From Burhinus oedicnemus (lineage: Eukaryota; Chordata; Aves; Charadriiformes; Burhinidae): a stretch of DNA of 64,000 nucleotides. This document shows positions 21,503-36,225 of the stretch, piece by piece. A program made the translations under genes and the position numbers. The notes beneath the pieces are model-generated. The model did no database searches. It was not told the DNA's origin and worked only from the letters and a program-made list of their open reading frames with translations. The stretch spans positions 447,379 through 511,378 of the forward strand of contig VFFE01007088.1 of the NCBI GenBank assembly GCA_008921705.1, in the 5' to 3' direction. Within the stretch, counting starts at the first letter, position 1. Every line of letters begins with the position of its first letter.

Positions 21503-24500
21503 TGAACCCTTAAATTTTTGACTTCAGGAGCAATAAAGAAAATTCTGCTAGGTAATTAAGAATAGTTTGTAAATGACTACATGCTTTAAACATAACAATG
21601 TAAGGAACAACAGGTTAAAAATTCTTGAGGTTAGCAATAGTTTGATATAGTAATGATAGATATAAAGGATGTAAATAGAAGTTCTTATGTGTGAATACCT
21701 AACCTCTGAAGCCCACATTTGCCAATTTTTCAAGGAATGTCTCATCTTAATGTATATTATTGATTGGTTTTTCAACCCAGAAGCTCTGTTTAATTATTAA
21801 TACGCCTCTCCAGGAATCACCATTTTTTTATATGTGCTTAAATGCAGAACTCCTCCCACTGCCTCTGAAATCCCTGAAACACTGACCCATATGCCTTCAT
21901 CTGACTAAGATAGTGTTTACTCAGAACTGCAGTATAACTTACAGAAGAGCTTGGTTGCTGTTTACTCTGTTAATATCTTAATTTCACTAAGCTTGTGCTA
22001 GTGGCCTCAGTTCCTTGAACACTTTCCTTCCAATGGAATGATTCAAGCTATTGATTCTTCAGCTGACTTTATTGTATGCCTTAAGGTACAAACCAAGTCG
22101 GGGTGTCAGCTCTTGGTTCTGCAGATTTACCCCAGAAGTACTTCTGTACAGTTCAGAATAAGTATTCCAAGTCAGAGGTGTCTACCCCCTAGTTTCACTG
22201 AGTTATAGGTGCTCAGGGAGTTTAATAAATGTGCTTTACTGGGAAGGGAATTTAATTAATGGAAATGCTCATTCTGTAGATCCACTTCTTCCACACATAG
22301 AGTTTGCCATAATGAATGTAAGCATCCAAGATTTGCATGTTTGATTTTTCTGACCTGGAAAATGTATGCTGCATTACATTAACCTATGCAATTCCCTACA
22401 AAAGTTACTTATTGCAATTTATTGTTCTTATATTGGACCTGGATGTTTTTCAGGCAAAATATTTTCTTTTCTGAATTGTGTGGTACTTTTTCTTTAATCT
22501 TAGTGACTTGGTCAGTAAAGCAGTAGTCAGCATGAATGAGACTAGTATAATCTGCTCCACTATGCATTTTAATAGAAATAAATTCCACTCTGACCCTGTT
22601 GTTTTTCCAGACCAATCTGTAGCCTGTTCCTTGAGTAATATTTGGAAATCTATGGCTGGAGCAGTCACTGTTGAGTTTTTATGAGTACAGAAAAACCTGT
22701 GGTTTATTATGGTTAATAAACCTGTGTGGTTTATTCTGTATATTCCAGATTATTATGAACATGCAGTATTTTCCTTCTTCTTACATGTTTTCCTTTCTCA
22801 GTCATACAAGAATAAGAAAATTAATGTGTGTGCAGAACATAGTTAAAATTTATTATGACAGTGGAATTGATGAGTTCAGCTTATCCCTGTGTGCCAGCTA
22901 AGATGGAGAGTGCAAATGTTAGTCATTCACCTTGGGAAAAATGCATTTATTCCCTTGCAAAAAAGTCCAAGGTAAACTTTGAAAAACATTTTTATGGAAT
23001 AACCACCTTGAGAGAGAATTCCAGTGCAGTGTTTCTGCATCTTTATTTACTTGTGCAGCTGAGAGGAAGAAGGGAAGAAAAATACCCATGTGCAAATGTA
23101 TTTGTACAACAAAACGCAGAAAACCACATACTAGGAGCTTGCTTTCTTCCTAGTACGTTGACTGAATCAAATCAATAGTTTTACTGTGATATCTTTTAGA
23201 ATTTTGCCTGAAGTTTTTAAGTCAATCACAACTTAAGGGGAAAAAAAACCCCAAACACACCAAATCCACAAACTTGGCCAAGAGTCTGTCTCCTCTCTTT
23301 GACTTGATGAAGGCCAGGATATATTTTAAAAGGTATACTTAGCCTGGAGTTGACTTTTGAATCAAATTTCTTCTTTCTTGAATGCATTACAGAGTCATCG
23401 TTGGTAGCTTGGGAACAGTATACAGAGTGTACTGAGCACTGTTTTCTGTGTGTGGCATGTATTTAATGTTTGTCACTTTTATTGCTTGCTTGTATGAGGT
23501 TCATAATGATTTGCTGTTCTAGGCAAGTGTTGAATTAAGATTATCAGTAGGGAAACAGAGTATTTCTCTGCTTTTTTATATTGTATGGTGTTGCCCAGTA
23601 AGAGGAAAGAGGAAGGCAAGGAAGTCTCAGTTTTGCAGAGGGTCTTCTATTTCTCTTTAGTTTCTTGCTTTTCTTCCTGAAAGTTTCTGTGAGACTCCAG
23701 TGACAGTTAAATGTACTTGGGTCTTTTGCTAATTGCTTGCACAAGTCTGCTGAATGCTACCCGAAATGGTTGGATTTTACGTGAAAGCATAGAAGATGGG
23801 AATGATCATGCAAATGATAAAACATCATCTATTGTTTAAAAAAAAAAGAATAAAAAAGATAAAAGAAAACCCAAGAGTATACTTAACTACTTCAAATTCA
23901 TTCTAATATGGTTTTGTTTAGCAGTTTGGGTGACTTTGGGTCTCACTAACATTAAACTATTTTGTTTAGCTTGAGTAACTAATTATCTTGCATGATAACT
24001 TTAAAATTCCTGGTTTTAAGTCAGTGCTTTACAGGAACTCTACTGAAGCAGCAACAGTCTTTATTCTGCAGAATGAAAAGGTGCCGAACTGTGGCCAAAG
24101 TGGATACTTTTGAAAGGACCTCCACAGGCCTAGTGTGAGGTCTGCTTATCTTTCTTCCTACTCAGAGATGTCTTTGTCCGCAGTAGAAAAGAAAGGGAAA
24201 AGGCTGTGTATTGTATTAATTGTTTTGCCTTAAACCCTAAAGAGCACGCTCTTTTTCACTTCCATTCCCCTTACATAAGCATTATGGAGAGTGGGAGAAG
24301 GATTTAGCTGCCTGAAAGTTCGTGTCAAGACTCCCTGTAAAGGAAGAGGCTCAACTCAACCTAATGTGGAAGCATCGAGATTTCTCCATAAAAGCACCTG
24401 CTTCTCTCCACAAACCATAAAGGGGACTAAAGTTTAATAACCCACGTGTAGATGCCTGCTGTAAAAGGAGCTTAAGCTGACTAACCCACATGTAGATATC

Positions 24501-25888
24501 CACTTTGTAAGTGTTACAGTTAGATGGAATGAACCCCACTTTAAAGGTTTGTCGGTCTAAATCTCTTGAAATCAATAGAGCTAATTACGTGAGTGAGGTT
24601 GGCCAATTTTAAGCTATGTCTTCTAGCAAGTAAGTGAAGCTTGTTTTTTCTTTTCTGTGTGAGCTAACCAGTGTTTTGTAGTGTGTTATGTTAGATGTTA
24701 GCTCTTCTTATGAGGTGGTGTAGCCTTTTTGGTTGGCTCGACCAACCATATATAAGCTGTATTGTTGAAATAAATACAGTTCCAAGATGTTTATCTCTGT
24801 ATTTTAGCATGAATATCATTGTGTGTTGTAGATGTGAAAGTATATATAAATGCATTGACGTAATGGCTCTGTGTTCTAGTTGCATCTATAATAATCCCCT
24901 GTTTCACTGGTATTTAACTGTCTTCATTGTATTGAGCCTTTTACTTGGGATACCAAGGCTCATTAAATAAACCCCTCTTAAACATTAGACTTAAGGTGTG
25001 TTGTGCACAGTTCTAGTAATGCTGCAGAATCTGGACCAGAAAATAATACATAAGACAGGAGGCTAGTAAGCAGACAAAATATGCAGATTGGAGGCATTAT
25101 ATTATATAAGAACTACAGGAAATTATTTCTGTTGCCATTTGGGAATTTTGAGCGACAAGCCGTTATGAGTGTTAAAAAACAATTTATAGTAATGCTTCAG
25201 TTCTAGGTTTTCCTTCAGGCTGCTGGTTCCGCTGGGTACTGGGAATATTAAATTAGGTTCATTTATTTTGTGCAGATTTCAGTGCAGCATCACGGAGATG
25301 ATACATTGTGCACGTGGCACTAATTCTCACTTTTTTTTTTTCTTCTTTAATTTTTAATCCTAAAGCTGTTTTGGTGCTACTTGGCATGTGATTTATATTA
25401 GGTGCATAGTGCTTCATGGTGGGTATTATCCTTTGAAACCTGAAGAGCTTTCAGGTGAAGTAGCAACAGTTTGACAGCCCCCAACTTGATACGAGAGGTG
25501 AGATGGAAAGGAGCCCAGTGGTGGGTTAGCAGGAGTGTCAGGATCAGCTCAGCATATTCTGTTACAAGCTTACAGTTAGGTTACAGCTAAGCTCAAAAAA
25601 CCCCCAATATTATAAAGAAGTAGTCATGAACAGGAGGGATTTGTTGTGTTTTGTTCTTTGTTTTGGAAGTTACTAGGAAGAGGAAGTCTTTGGTTTGTGG
25701 TACAGCAGGAACAAAGGCAGTGTGTCCTGCTGCTCTGCCACAGTGTGGGCTTCGGGTTTGTGGCTTAGAGCTGAAGCGCGCTTCCCTTACCGAGGTGATC
25801 GTTTCTGCTGGTGAAGGGTGGCTGCATGAAGTTACCGTGTTGTCCCTTCTCTGATAATGTGGGAAAAGTGAAATTGCAAAGCGCAAGG

Positions 25889-25935
25889 GGTCAGGACCCT
25901 TGACTTCAGTGGGAATCAGATTTTGGCTGTTATGG
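25889..25935. repeat. possible old interspersed repeat fragment
   Basis: TCAGGACCCTTGACTTCAGT followed by GGGAATCAG resembles the ATTGACTTCAATGGGAGT phrase of very old sauropsid repeats. It is short, so this is a weak call. Confidence 0.28.
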
Positions 25936-28129
25936 GGTGCCCTCAGTGCAATTTGGGTGGTTGCCATCCTTTGTTTATATAACAGAAAAAGGAAGTCACA
26001 CACTCTGAAAACAACTTAATTAGACTTGAGTCTCTAGGGCTACTGATCTGATGCCTTTCACAAACACTAAATGATTTATTCATTCCATTAAAAAATGAAA
26101 GGAGGAAAAATAAGAAAAATGGAAGGAAAGAGAAGGCATTTAAATGCTGCCATTTAGAAGGAATTTGTAGTGTAAAGATTATGGATTTTTTTTTTATTTT
26201 TAAAGGCTTTACCTTAATTCCAAAATGGGACAAAAAGTTTGAAGTATGAACTATTTCACAGATAACCTGAATCTCTCTTAAGGTTGTTTTAGTATTTTCT
26301 GTGTCATCTCTTAGCCACTGGGGAACCAAAAGGGCAGCTGTTCTTCAAGCCAATACCATATGCTAGCATTTTAATGTGCATATTGTTTTTAAGGAGGATA
26401 AAACACCACAAAACAAAGAGGAACTAGAAGCAGCTGATACGCTATAATTAACATATTTTAAAATTCTTTAAATAGTCTCCAGCTCTCTTGAGATCAAGTG
26501 AAAAATAAATTTTAGTCTACGTATTTAAGAATACATTATGCTGGGTGTATATCAGTCTGCCTTTTTAACTATCAGGATTTAATATTACAGTCATCTCAGT
26601 AGTGGTAAATTGAAGCCTTAACTGGGTCAGGCCTTGTTATTCTAGGCATTCCGAAGTCATACCATAAGTACCTGCTCCCAAGGAATTTAGGCTTTGCCCA
26701 CAGCATGCAGTGCAGTGGTGACAGGATACCCGGGCTGCTTGTGCAGCTCTCATACCAAAGCAGAGTGGCTATGTTGTGCTGCTGTATGCCTGGACTAACC
26801 AGATCGACTCCTCGGCAGGCTGCTTTCCTAAGGGGGGCCATCCCTGCCTCTGGACATCCAGCCTTGCCCTGTGCTATGCCAGCAGACTAGCCTGTTCACA
26901 GCTAGTTTGGGCTTCTCTGTGTTGGGTTTTAAATACTCCTTTAAAATCAATGCAGTCCAAAAAGGGTGGTTGCAGTAGTTACAATGCTAGCCTGCAATTT
27001 AGAAAGCCTGGATTTAATGAAATTCCATAGGTATATATACTGTTTTTAAATCTACAAATAAAACAACCTAATGAGCTGGACTGGGTAATGAAAAGATGAA
27101 TATAAATAAGCCTGTGCTTTGGAATAGCATAGCATTATGCACAGTTGCCAACTGGTTGTCACAACTTGTTACCTGCCTTGGCAATGTCAGATTACAGTTT
27201 TTGATGTGTTTATGACAGGAGAGAGTCTGAAGGTCGTATAAGTCTCACCTCAGTGCTTTTTTATTAAATATTTATTTTTCATATTTTTTTTATTTCCCTG
27301 AAGATCCCTGTTAAAGTTTTTCTGTGTCAGATTAATTATATTCAGTGTATTAATTTAATTCTAGAATGGCTCTGCATAAAATGGGAAGATTCAAGGTGAA
27401 AAAAAAGGAAAGCAAACACACAGAGAGAAACAAGATTCTTGCACATTGTATACCTTCAAGTTAGATGAACATATAATTTGAGACATTGGGCAAATTGAAG
27501 CTGGTTGGTTCCATCCACTTACGGTGGAAACAAAATAGGATATGTTAACTCATAAAGGAGTTTTTTTCTGGTCACAGGATTCATTTCATATTTAATAAGA
27601 GTATTTAATTTATGGACATCACAGAATTAATTAATTCAAATTAATTTTAAGACTCTTCTGTGAACTTTTTATATGTGGCCACAGCACAGCTGATTGTCCA
27701 GAAGTTGCTGCCAAATTTTAATCTAAAAGTTTTGTGAGCATGCAGCCTTTGACAACATTTTTTTTTTTTTCCTTCAGGACTTCTTCAGTACAGAATTAGT
27801 TCAGTTCATGGTATTCCAAACTCTTAGCAGCGTTAGATGCATCAATGGAAAAAAGTGTGTGATGATGTTTGCTAGTGTGAAATTAAGGCCATCCAAGAAA
27901 TTGGTAACCAGTCCCATAGAAAACAAATAGCCTTTTTTCAGGGGCAGATGTGACATCATGGCTTCATTTAATTTTAAAAGTTTTGTTGATTAGATCAGAT
28001 TATTAAATTCTGTCCCTCTTACTTATTTCCAAATTTAGGCTTCCTGCCCCGCTAGTTTGAAATAGGAGGGGGAGAAAAGTATGTCTGTGCACTAACTGGG
28101 CATCTGTACTGTACTTTAGGCCACCAGAT

Positions 28130-28149
28130 NNNNNNNNNNNNNNNNNNNN
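28130..28149. other. assembly gap (20 N)
   Basis: Exactly 20 undetermined bases are present. They are followed immediately by 20 T (28150-28169), so the assembly or sequencing most likely failed at a homopolymer. The true length of missing sequence is unknown. Confidence 0.98.
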
Positions 28150-28169
28150 TTTTTTTTTTTTTTTTTTTT
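28150..28169. repeat. 20-T homopolymer beside the gap
   Basis: This is the longest homopolymer in the window, and it directly abuts the N run. The tract may be longer than shown. Confidence 0.9.
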
Positions 28170-31100
28170 ATTGGTTGCTTTTTCCTAGAAGATACAGCAA
28201 GATAACTGTTTTAGGAATCACGATGTTTGGGAATGAACTATGTTGTTTAAATTCTACTTATGGTAAGGAATGTTTATTGAATTTCTTGGCTTGATGGGAC
28301 TGAAGAAACATAGGCTCTTTCTGTGCTCTGTGTGGAAGCAAGTGGTAGTAAAAGGTTTTTAGTCCAGAAACAGGTTATGCTTTTTGCATATGACATTAAG
28401 GAAGAATAGCTACTCTTCACCTATATAGCTATACATGACAGAATAAAATAGTCCCCAAATGTGATGGGGACTCCTGAGAGTATCATGATACAAATACACA
28501 ATTTTTCTTAAGAAGTTAGTTCTGCACGGTTGGGGCTTTTCTATGAAAATCTTGCGGAATCACGAAATTTTGGTAGACATTTCAAGGCAACAAGGTATCT
28601 CTGGTTATTTTGAGGCTGGAAACTGTGTCTGGGACCGTCCAAGAGCTGCTTATCACAACGTGTTTTACCTTGTGCCAGCCATAAAAGTTGTTACTGAAAT
28701 GAAAGATGTTACAAAGATTCATCAGGAGATTCGCTATCCTCTGACTTTATTGAATTTCTCACCTCAGACAGACAATGACCGATGTACTGACCTTGTCTCG
28801 TGGGATTTTCTGTAGATTAATGTCTTCTGCACTTTTTCTTCTTCTCTCGTCCTTTATCCTTCCTTTAAGTCCTGCTGCCTAACTGTCAGTGCATAGAGAT
28901 ATTCATGGTTGATAAGCCCTTGAAATTTTTATCCCAACAACACCTGAAAAACAAGTATCAATTCTGAGTTTCAAATTGATGAAAATATAATGAATGCCCC
29001 TACAGACAAAGTAAAAAAAAAAATAAATTGCTGTGCTTGGTATAGGGTTTCCTTTTATTTGCTTTCCTCCTAACTGCTGCGGTCTTAGGTTAGGTAACCG
29101 GGCAGTGCTAGCTTGTAGCACCTGCCATTCCCGGACCTCTGCCATAATTAAGCAAATAACCTGTATGCACCCACAAGAAAGTACAAATTCTCTAACAAAA
29201 TTAGTTTTATTTTGATACTCCGATTTTGGCAAACTGAAAAATCAAATTCTTCCCATTTGCAGAAATGGGCTTGGGAAGGAAGTGGCTTCTCTAAGGAAAT
29301 AATTCAAAGCCTGGGAGCTGTTAGTATTTTTATGGTATTGATTATTAATAAAGTCACGGGGAAAAAATTATTATGACATACTTGGTTTTTAAAGGAAGTA
29401 CAGGTGGTTTGCAAAACATCGCCATTATTAACAGAATTGGCATGACCCTTCTTGCAGCTAAGACTGCACAAAAATAAAACCTGGGTTCTAATCATGCTTC
29501 TAGTAAAACAAATGTCCCCAGTTAACATCTGCCAATTTTTGGTATTTCTAGAGTGCAAATCAGTTAAATCTCTACATGCTCCATATTTAGGTTAGTACCT
29601 AAAACCCCAGGCTCTTAGTTTAATAGAAGTGAGGACTTCGCCAACACAGTTTTCTTTGAACCCTGCATTTCCCTTGTCTTTGTACACGGTCTTCTTAGAG
29701 TCTGGTTTTGCAGTTAAAGTATCACTGTCATCTGCAATGAAAATTGTACATGCAGAGAATGACTGACTCATCTTTTAGTTTGTGATTTTAAAGCAGTCTG
29801 AATCCCTTTTTATAAAGTAAAAGAAAATTTGATATAAATATGAAGAGCTCTTTGTATAGCTGTAATGTTATATGACAATAAATCTGACAAACACTTCCTG
29901 TTGTATTGAATATATTAATATCTTATTTACAAGCATTCAAAATTATCTTGATTTCATTAAGCAGTCAACAATTAAAAAAATAAAGTTGAATTCTAGATTA
30001 AATGTAGGTGAAGTGATTTAAATTGTAAAATAGAAGAGAAATTCAAGGTGGTATAAAGTTTGAGGGTGTTGGTCGTCTTATTACAATGTCAAAAATCTTC
30101 TAGCAAGCTGCTTGAGATTATCATGGAAGCTGTTCTGCACATTAGCCACTAATGACTGAATGGTTACCTTGAAAGACAGAATAAGAATTAACTGGAAAAT
30201 TAATTACAAGCCCAATTAAAATTATGGAGAATATTTTTCGTAACATCTGGTTCATCAGTCAGAATTTCCCTTTAGAAATCTTAATATTATTGTGACATTA
30301 GATTTCCTAAACTCTTTGTATGGTCCTACCACAACATTACGGATAGAAACAAAATTGACAATAACATCTTTTGCCGAATGCGTAATGAAACTACTTTGTC
30401 AGAAAAAATAGCTTCTAGTAATGTCCTTTATTCTACAAATATTTAATATATACATTATAGATGTATATTTGAAATGTGTAAATATTTACCTCGAGTTATT
30501 GTGTTCTATTAATATTCCTGTGTGACAAAGTAATTTTACTACTGTGACCTTAGTCTGGTGAAAAATGCTCTCATGGTTACAATACAGTGCTTTAGTAGTC
30601 ATCTGCTTGAGCCGGACCTTTTGCAACTTAATGTGTGGATGTTTGTAAAGGACCTGGTTTGTCTAGGAATGGAATGTTAAAAAATAAACAGAAAACTTGA
30701 ACGCGGACCAGATTTTGATTAAAATGTGCATTTTTATTTTTATTTAGCTCAGAAGGGAAAGCTTTTTACTCGAACACTTTATCAGAATTCAGTTTTGTAA
30801 AGAAGTGCAAATTAACTAGTATTGAGGGCGGCACAGAAAAGAGATGGGTTTGTGTGGATTTAACTTTGTTAAAAGTGTTCTACTGATAGATGTGCAAAAG
30901 GTTGTGAATATCAGAGCACAGGTAATCCGGAAGAAATGACTTCTAACACAGGTAGCAGTTGTTTGAATATTATGATCTTGGCGTGCCGTATTTAGATGTG
31001 TTACAGGTTCAAGTGTTGAACCTGCAGGTAAGAGTCTGCAGTTGTTACATGTTCCGTGGGACCTAGTTACCCTCTGTGGGTCTTGGGCTTCAGCAAAGTT

Positions 31101-34100
31101 GCCCAAGCTCAGTCTCTGATTGCCTGGAGTTGAGTTCTGGAACATTTTCTCCCATGGAAGAGCTGCTTTTCCTTCATGACCTCTGACTCACTCTCACCTG
31201 TTCATGTTTTGTAGCAAGTACTTGATCTTGTTTGGTCTTCTGTTGCCTAAGCTGGCTGCGCTACTGGGCTGTCGTCAGCACTGTTCCAGTAATTCCACTT
31301 TGAAATGCAGGGACTTGATCATTCTATGCTTTTTCTTGTGTGCAAGCTTAGAGTAAAAATGTTTGCATTGTCCTTAACCGCTCTGAAAGGATGATGGTGT
31401 TCTAGAATTGGTCAACATAATTATTTCAGTGTACTATATTGGTAGACTGGGTTTTGAATGATGTCTGTCTGTTCATTTGTACTATTTTGAGTTGAGGATC
31501 CCTTCCTCTCACATGCATACATTGAATTTAGGAGCATACGTTCATATTCACTCACCTGTAAATTAATGCTGACATTATACTTTCCTGTCTGGCATCTCTG
31601 AATAATTAATGGGGGGGGGAAGAGAATTGTACAATGGAGGTTCTGTTTGGAGTTCCCTAAATTTAAATCTCTACTTCTGAATCTATCACTGTATGTTCAG
31701 CTTCATCTCAGTCTGCTTAAAAATCCTCTTACTTTTGGTCATCACCATATAAAATTAGCATTTTCACGTAACCCTACTCTAAAGCAAATAGAGTGAAATT
31801 CTCTTAAATTTAAATGCTTAGGAAATAATTTTGTTTCAACTGGGAACCACAGAGTAAATTGAAGGGGAAAATTAAAAAAGTTGAAAAAAAATAAAATTAT
31901 TATAAAATTATTAAAGTTGTCTATGTTGTATAACATTAGCCCATGGAATTGTTCTAATTTTTACTGTGTGGTGCTGAAACTTGTTGTTCAAAACATATTA
32001 TGCATAGAGGCATATGCATTTTAATACTATTTTTTGAAAAGTATTGCGATGCCCAGAGTGACATGCATTTGAGTGAGAACTGTGCTTTGGGTTGACTGGC
32101 ATTGCTAGGTAGGAGGTTAGGATGGAGGAGTGGGGAGCGGCTCCTTCCACAAAGTGCTCTGAAGGCATCAGTTGGGACCCTTCTGGAAGTGGCCCGGCCT
32201 GGTGGGAAAATGGGTCTGTGATGTGACAGTCTCTCCCCGATGCAGCTCTTGAGTAGAGAGCACGAAGGCTGTGCTTCCTGCTTAGAGCTTTGGAATAGTC
32301 ATGATTCAAACCTTCAAGACTAATCCAGCTCTCGGTGGGAGATTTTTCTCAGCTGCAGTCTCGCTTCAAATCTTACTATACCGAAAGTAAACTCTACATC
32401 TCAGCAAAAAATGCTCAAATGTAGAGCAGGCATCCTCCTGGTCTTGGGGGACAGAACTAGAATGGTAATTTGTAAAAAATTTATAGTGAACAGGAAGTGT
32501 AGCACGTCACTCTTACTGCATGTGCATTCCGTATTTTTTATATGAAACAATACTTTGTTTTACAAGCTCCCTCAGTTTGGCAAGAATAATCTTTCTTAAA
32601 TAAGGACGGTCAAAGAATTAGGACTAGACAAACTTTTGCACTGCAGTGCCAGTTTTTCCTTGGACTCAATACTGCTCTGCATCATGAGAGTAGCTGCTGA
32701 CAGCTGTAGCACCAAACATTTTAGTGGTTTTTCATTCAAATTTATTTGAATTTTCTATTCAGTGAAAAATAGTATTTCAGCCTTACAATTCAACTGTCAG
32801 TCTGGGGTGAAAACAAATCTCATAAATCAAGCATTTCCTGTGTGACAGAGATACTACTATCTGTAGTTTTACCAAATACATTATATAGTGCCAAGGTCTT
32901 CTGTTAATTTTTTAAGTATAAACAGTGTTTACAGCATAAACAATTACTCTATGAACCATGTGTAGTTTTTGATACCAACCCCATTGTACGAAAGGAAGAA
33001 AGATACAGCTTAGTTTAGAAAGCCACTGAGTGTTTGGAAGAAATTTAACTTGCAAGATTCTGGAGTTTGGGGGTTGGTTTCTTTTGACAGGTCATACTAA
33101 CAAACTGCAGGTTTTGCCTGTGAGAGATATGGGAAGGTTTTATGAAAAAATCTTCTGTAGGCAGTAACACAGAGGCCTGGAACAAAATTTTAACACAGTG
33201 ATGGCACAGATGAAAGATGATACCTTTATCTGATATTCATTAGTTACAAGAGAGTGTGTATTAGAGTATGCTGGTGCTAGGAAGACTTATTTAGTTTGTA
33301 TTCAACTAGCGATCAATTTCACAGATTCAGACGGCTAAAGAAAGCGTTAATTCAGTGTTACTTGTCAAAAATGTGTACTGTACCATTTTTCTAGGCCTGT
33401 CTTTGAATTTACTGAGATATTAGACACACATCTTGAGGGCAAATGAAAAATAAGGTTAGGATGACTGCGTGGTTCGTTTTATGTAATTGGAATTCATTTA
33501 AGGCTCTTCATTTGTTCAGCCAGCTCTGGTAGAGATGTACCTTCTTTGCAGGGCATTGCGATTTAGAATACTGCCTGTTAAATCATCGAGATTTCTACTC
33601 CTTACAAATGAACACATTTGGGCTTTAAAAAGAGAATTGCAGTTCAGAACTGCTGAATAGTCTCTATGCATAGGTTTTTCTGCTGCATTATCTCTGTACT
33701 CTGCTGAAATGTCCTTTTAAACTTTTTCACTTCCATTGAACTTCAGTCATTAAGCATTTTTTTTCAGGACTGTCAAAGCTGCTTATTTCCTAGGGATGGC
33801 TTTGAGGAACTGAAAGATCATCTGCAGTATTAACAATACAAATATATACACTTGAAACAAAACATTAAATGCTACATAAACCAAAATAATATTGGAAGTA
33901 GAAACTAGGTGAAAGCTAGAGGAAAAACATGTTAAGAACAGCACAGTTACACCATTTGTGGAGAACACTGTGATTGTCTTGTTATCTCACATCCATTGGT
34001 ATAATTCAAAGCGTACTGAAAGAATGAAAAAATTCCTTCTGTGTATTTCAGTGAGTGCTGAACTAGATCTTAGACGTGTCACTTCTGCCACTGACTTCTG

Positions 34101-36225
34101 GTTTTGCTAATTATTAGCAAGAAAAATCTTTAAGTAATTTGAAAAATTATCATTAAAAAAAAGTAGTTGTGGAACAATACAGTTTATGAATCATATCTGT
34201 AAAACTGTCTGCATTTATTCCTGTGGTGAAGCGGATCTTTCAGGCTGACATTGTTTAGTTATGGAGTACTTTGTCCCCTGACTGTTGTGGAAGTCACTAT
34301 TCTTTTAACAGGGATGGTGGAAGAGAAGATGTACCCAGTTCTGAGAGACCACGGGCTCTTTGGGAGTAGCAAATGCTGGGAAAGGGACATGGAGAAGAAC
34401 GGGTTCTGTAACCACTTCAGCCATCTTGGAAGTAGTTGTCTGTGAGTTTGGGTTACATTTTTCTGCAGTGAAACTACCCAAATGAGTTCAAGTGATGTTG
34501 GGAATTTTGACAAAGTAGACTTGTGCCCTATCTTTAGAGACACGGTGTATCTCTGAAACATGCTTAGCTCTTTAGAGGTGTAGGAAGGAAAAAGAGCTAT
34601 GTATGTACACCACTAACTCTTCTACCTGTTTTAGGGATGCATTTAGTCCTGCTCTTACAATGTCTGAACGCCTCACATGTTTGTAATGTATTTATCCTAG
34701 CACTATTCCTTCTGGAATAGGAAGATGCTTTTTATTTCCATTTTTCTGATAGGGAACAGAGATGTATGGGTGTAGATGTGGTGTGCCTGAGGATGTCTAT
34801 GAAAGTGCTGCAAATTGAATCCAAGTCTCTGGGCTCAGAGGTTGATACATTTAATTGCTGTCACATTTCTCCGCCTTTGAGCTATCCTGTGTTGTGAAAC
34901 CACAGTCATGCTGAAGTAGGCTTGTTTTTGTATTGCTTTCCAAACCTTCTGCACGTACCTGAGCATCGCTGAAGTTCTTACAGTCAAAGAGATTATTCAT
35001 GCCAAGGTATGTTATCTGATATACCATTTTCCCTCCTTAGATGTTTTTGAGAACCTAAGCTTGAAATGCATGTTTTGCACTGAGCTGAGGAATTCTCTTT
35101 TGTGAACTTAGTAGATTTCTACCGAACTGCAGAACTTCTCTGACTGCTGAAATACCATTTTTCCAGGTTGTAACTTACATCTACCTGCTTTATCTTCCCA
35201 GGTGTCACTTTAGGGTTTTTTATGTATTTATACTAACTTGTAACAGGGTTTTTTGGTTGTTGCTTAAACGAGAGTCTTGGCTTATTCACATCCTGTAAAT
35301 GGAGAAAGCTTCTGAAAGTGAACCAAATTAATGACTGAGCAACGAGTCTTCTGCTTGGGTGTGTGAAGCTACTTCGATATTACAGAAGGAAAAATATTTC
35401 CATAGCAACCTATTAAAAGCACAGAATGTTTTTGCTATGTAGGGTTTTTGTTGTTGTTGTTACATCCTTACAGAGGAGAATTTTGACTGCTGTAACTGAG
35501 CCATAAAAAATATCTAGTGATAGCACAGCAACACTGGTTTCTTTAATTAGGAGTTTGTACTGCATATATACTTTTATAAATAAATGTAAACGGTTATTAA
35601 TTAAATTAACTCAGATTTCTTAAACTTTACATTTTAAAATGGCTACAGTGTTGGGTTTTTTTCTCGTTATCCAGCATTTCCTTTGAGCACTGATATACCA
35701 GAATCACCAAACTTGTGGAGCAGAAGATGATAAAACAAAAGGTTGTTAACCATTAGGTAGATATGTTCAAACAGCTAGATTAGCTGCTCAGGAATGTGCT
35801 TCAGAATTTGTTTTCATTAACGGGTGCATGTGCAGCTACTTTACTTGTGGTAGAGTACCTCAGGGTAGTGGAATGAGCCTAAATATTCAGGTTCTGCTTT
35901 GGTTCCGTAAGGCGGTAGCTGCAGCTGCCCTGTTTAGCCTTGGTTTTTTCAGTATTCCAGGTCATTTGCTACAGCAGTCATTATTGGTGGGCAGTAATAG
36001 CAGGCAAGACTCTGGACTTTTCCAGTCATATGGAATGCTTTGATATGTTGCCAGATTAAATAAAAGTGAGCAACAAGATTACATTTGGCTACATAAGCAG
36101 TGTAAGGAAACAGTGCTGCCCGTGAGTAGCTTCTTGTTTGTGACCCTGTTTGTTAGGTTTTCTGTTGCAAGATGAGAAATTTCTGTAGCTTGCCTGGTGG
36201 GTCTTTAGTTTCATGCCACTCAGCC
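28170..36225. other. intron 1 segment without recognised genes
   Basis: This is AT-rich intron without clear transposons. It holds an open frame at 28543-28815 (90 codons) and many shorter ones, none with recognisable domains. The stretch 29800-30520 is notably AT-rich and free of repeats, so it could hide conserved non-coding elements, but that cannot be judged from one sequence. An 8-9 G run lies near 31611. Confidence 0.5.

Larger units (their letters stand above)
16948..28129. other. intron 1 segment without recognised genes
   Basis: This is AT-rich intron. It contains a small hairpin at 17469-17494, an A/C low-complexity tract at 21445-21502, similar short AAAACCCC patches near 23240 and 25597, a possible old repeat at 25889-25935, and a more GC-rich patch at about 26690-26930 open on both strands. 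There is also a 13-T run followed by CCTTCAG at 27758-27777, which mimics an acceptor. I see no defensible exon. Confidence 0.55.

Noticed and set aside
25593..26003. 136-codon minus-strand frame
   Set aside because: No domain or homology is recognised. It crosses a probable old repeat fragment and overlaps a plus-strand frame, so chance is the simplest explanation.
27758..27777. T-run ending in CAG, like a splice acceptor
   Set aside because: No coding sequence resembling GALNT18 exon 2 follows, and T-runs ending in CAG are frequent in large introns.
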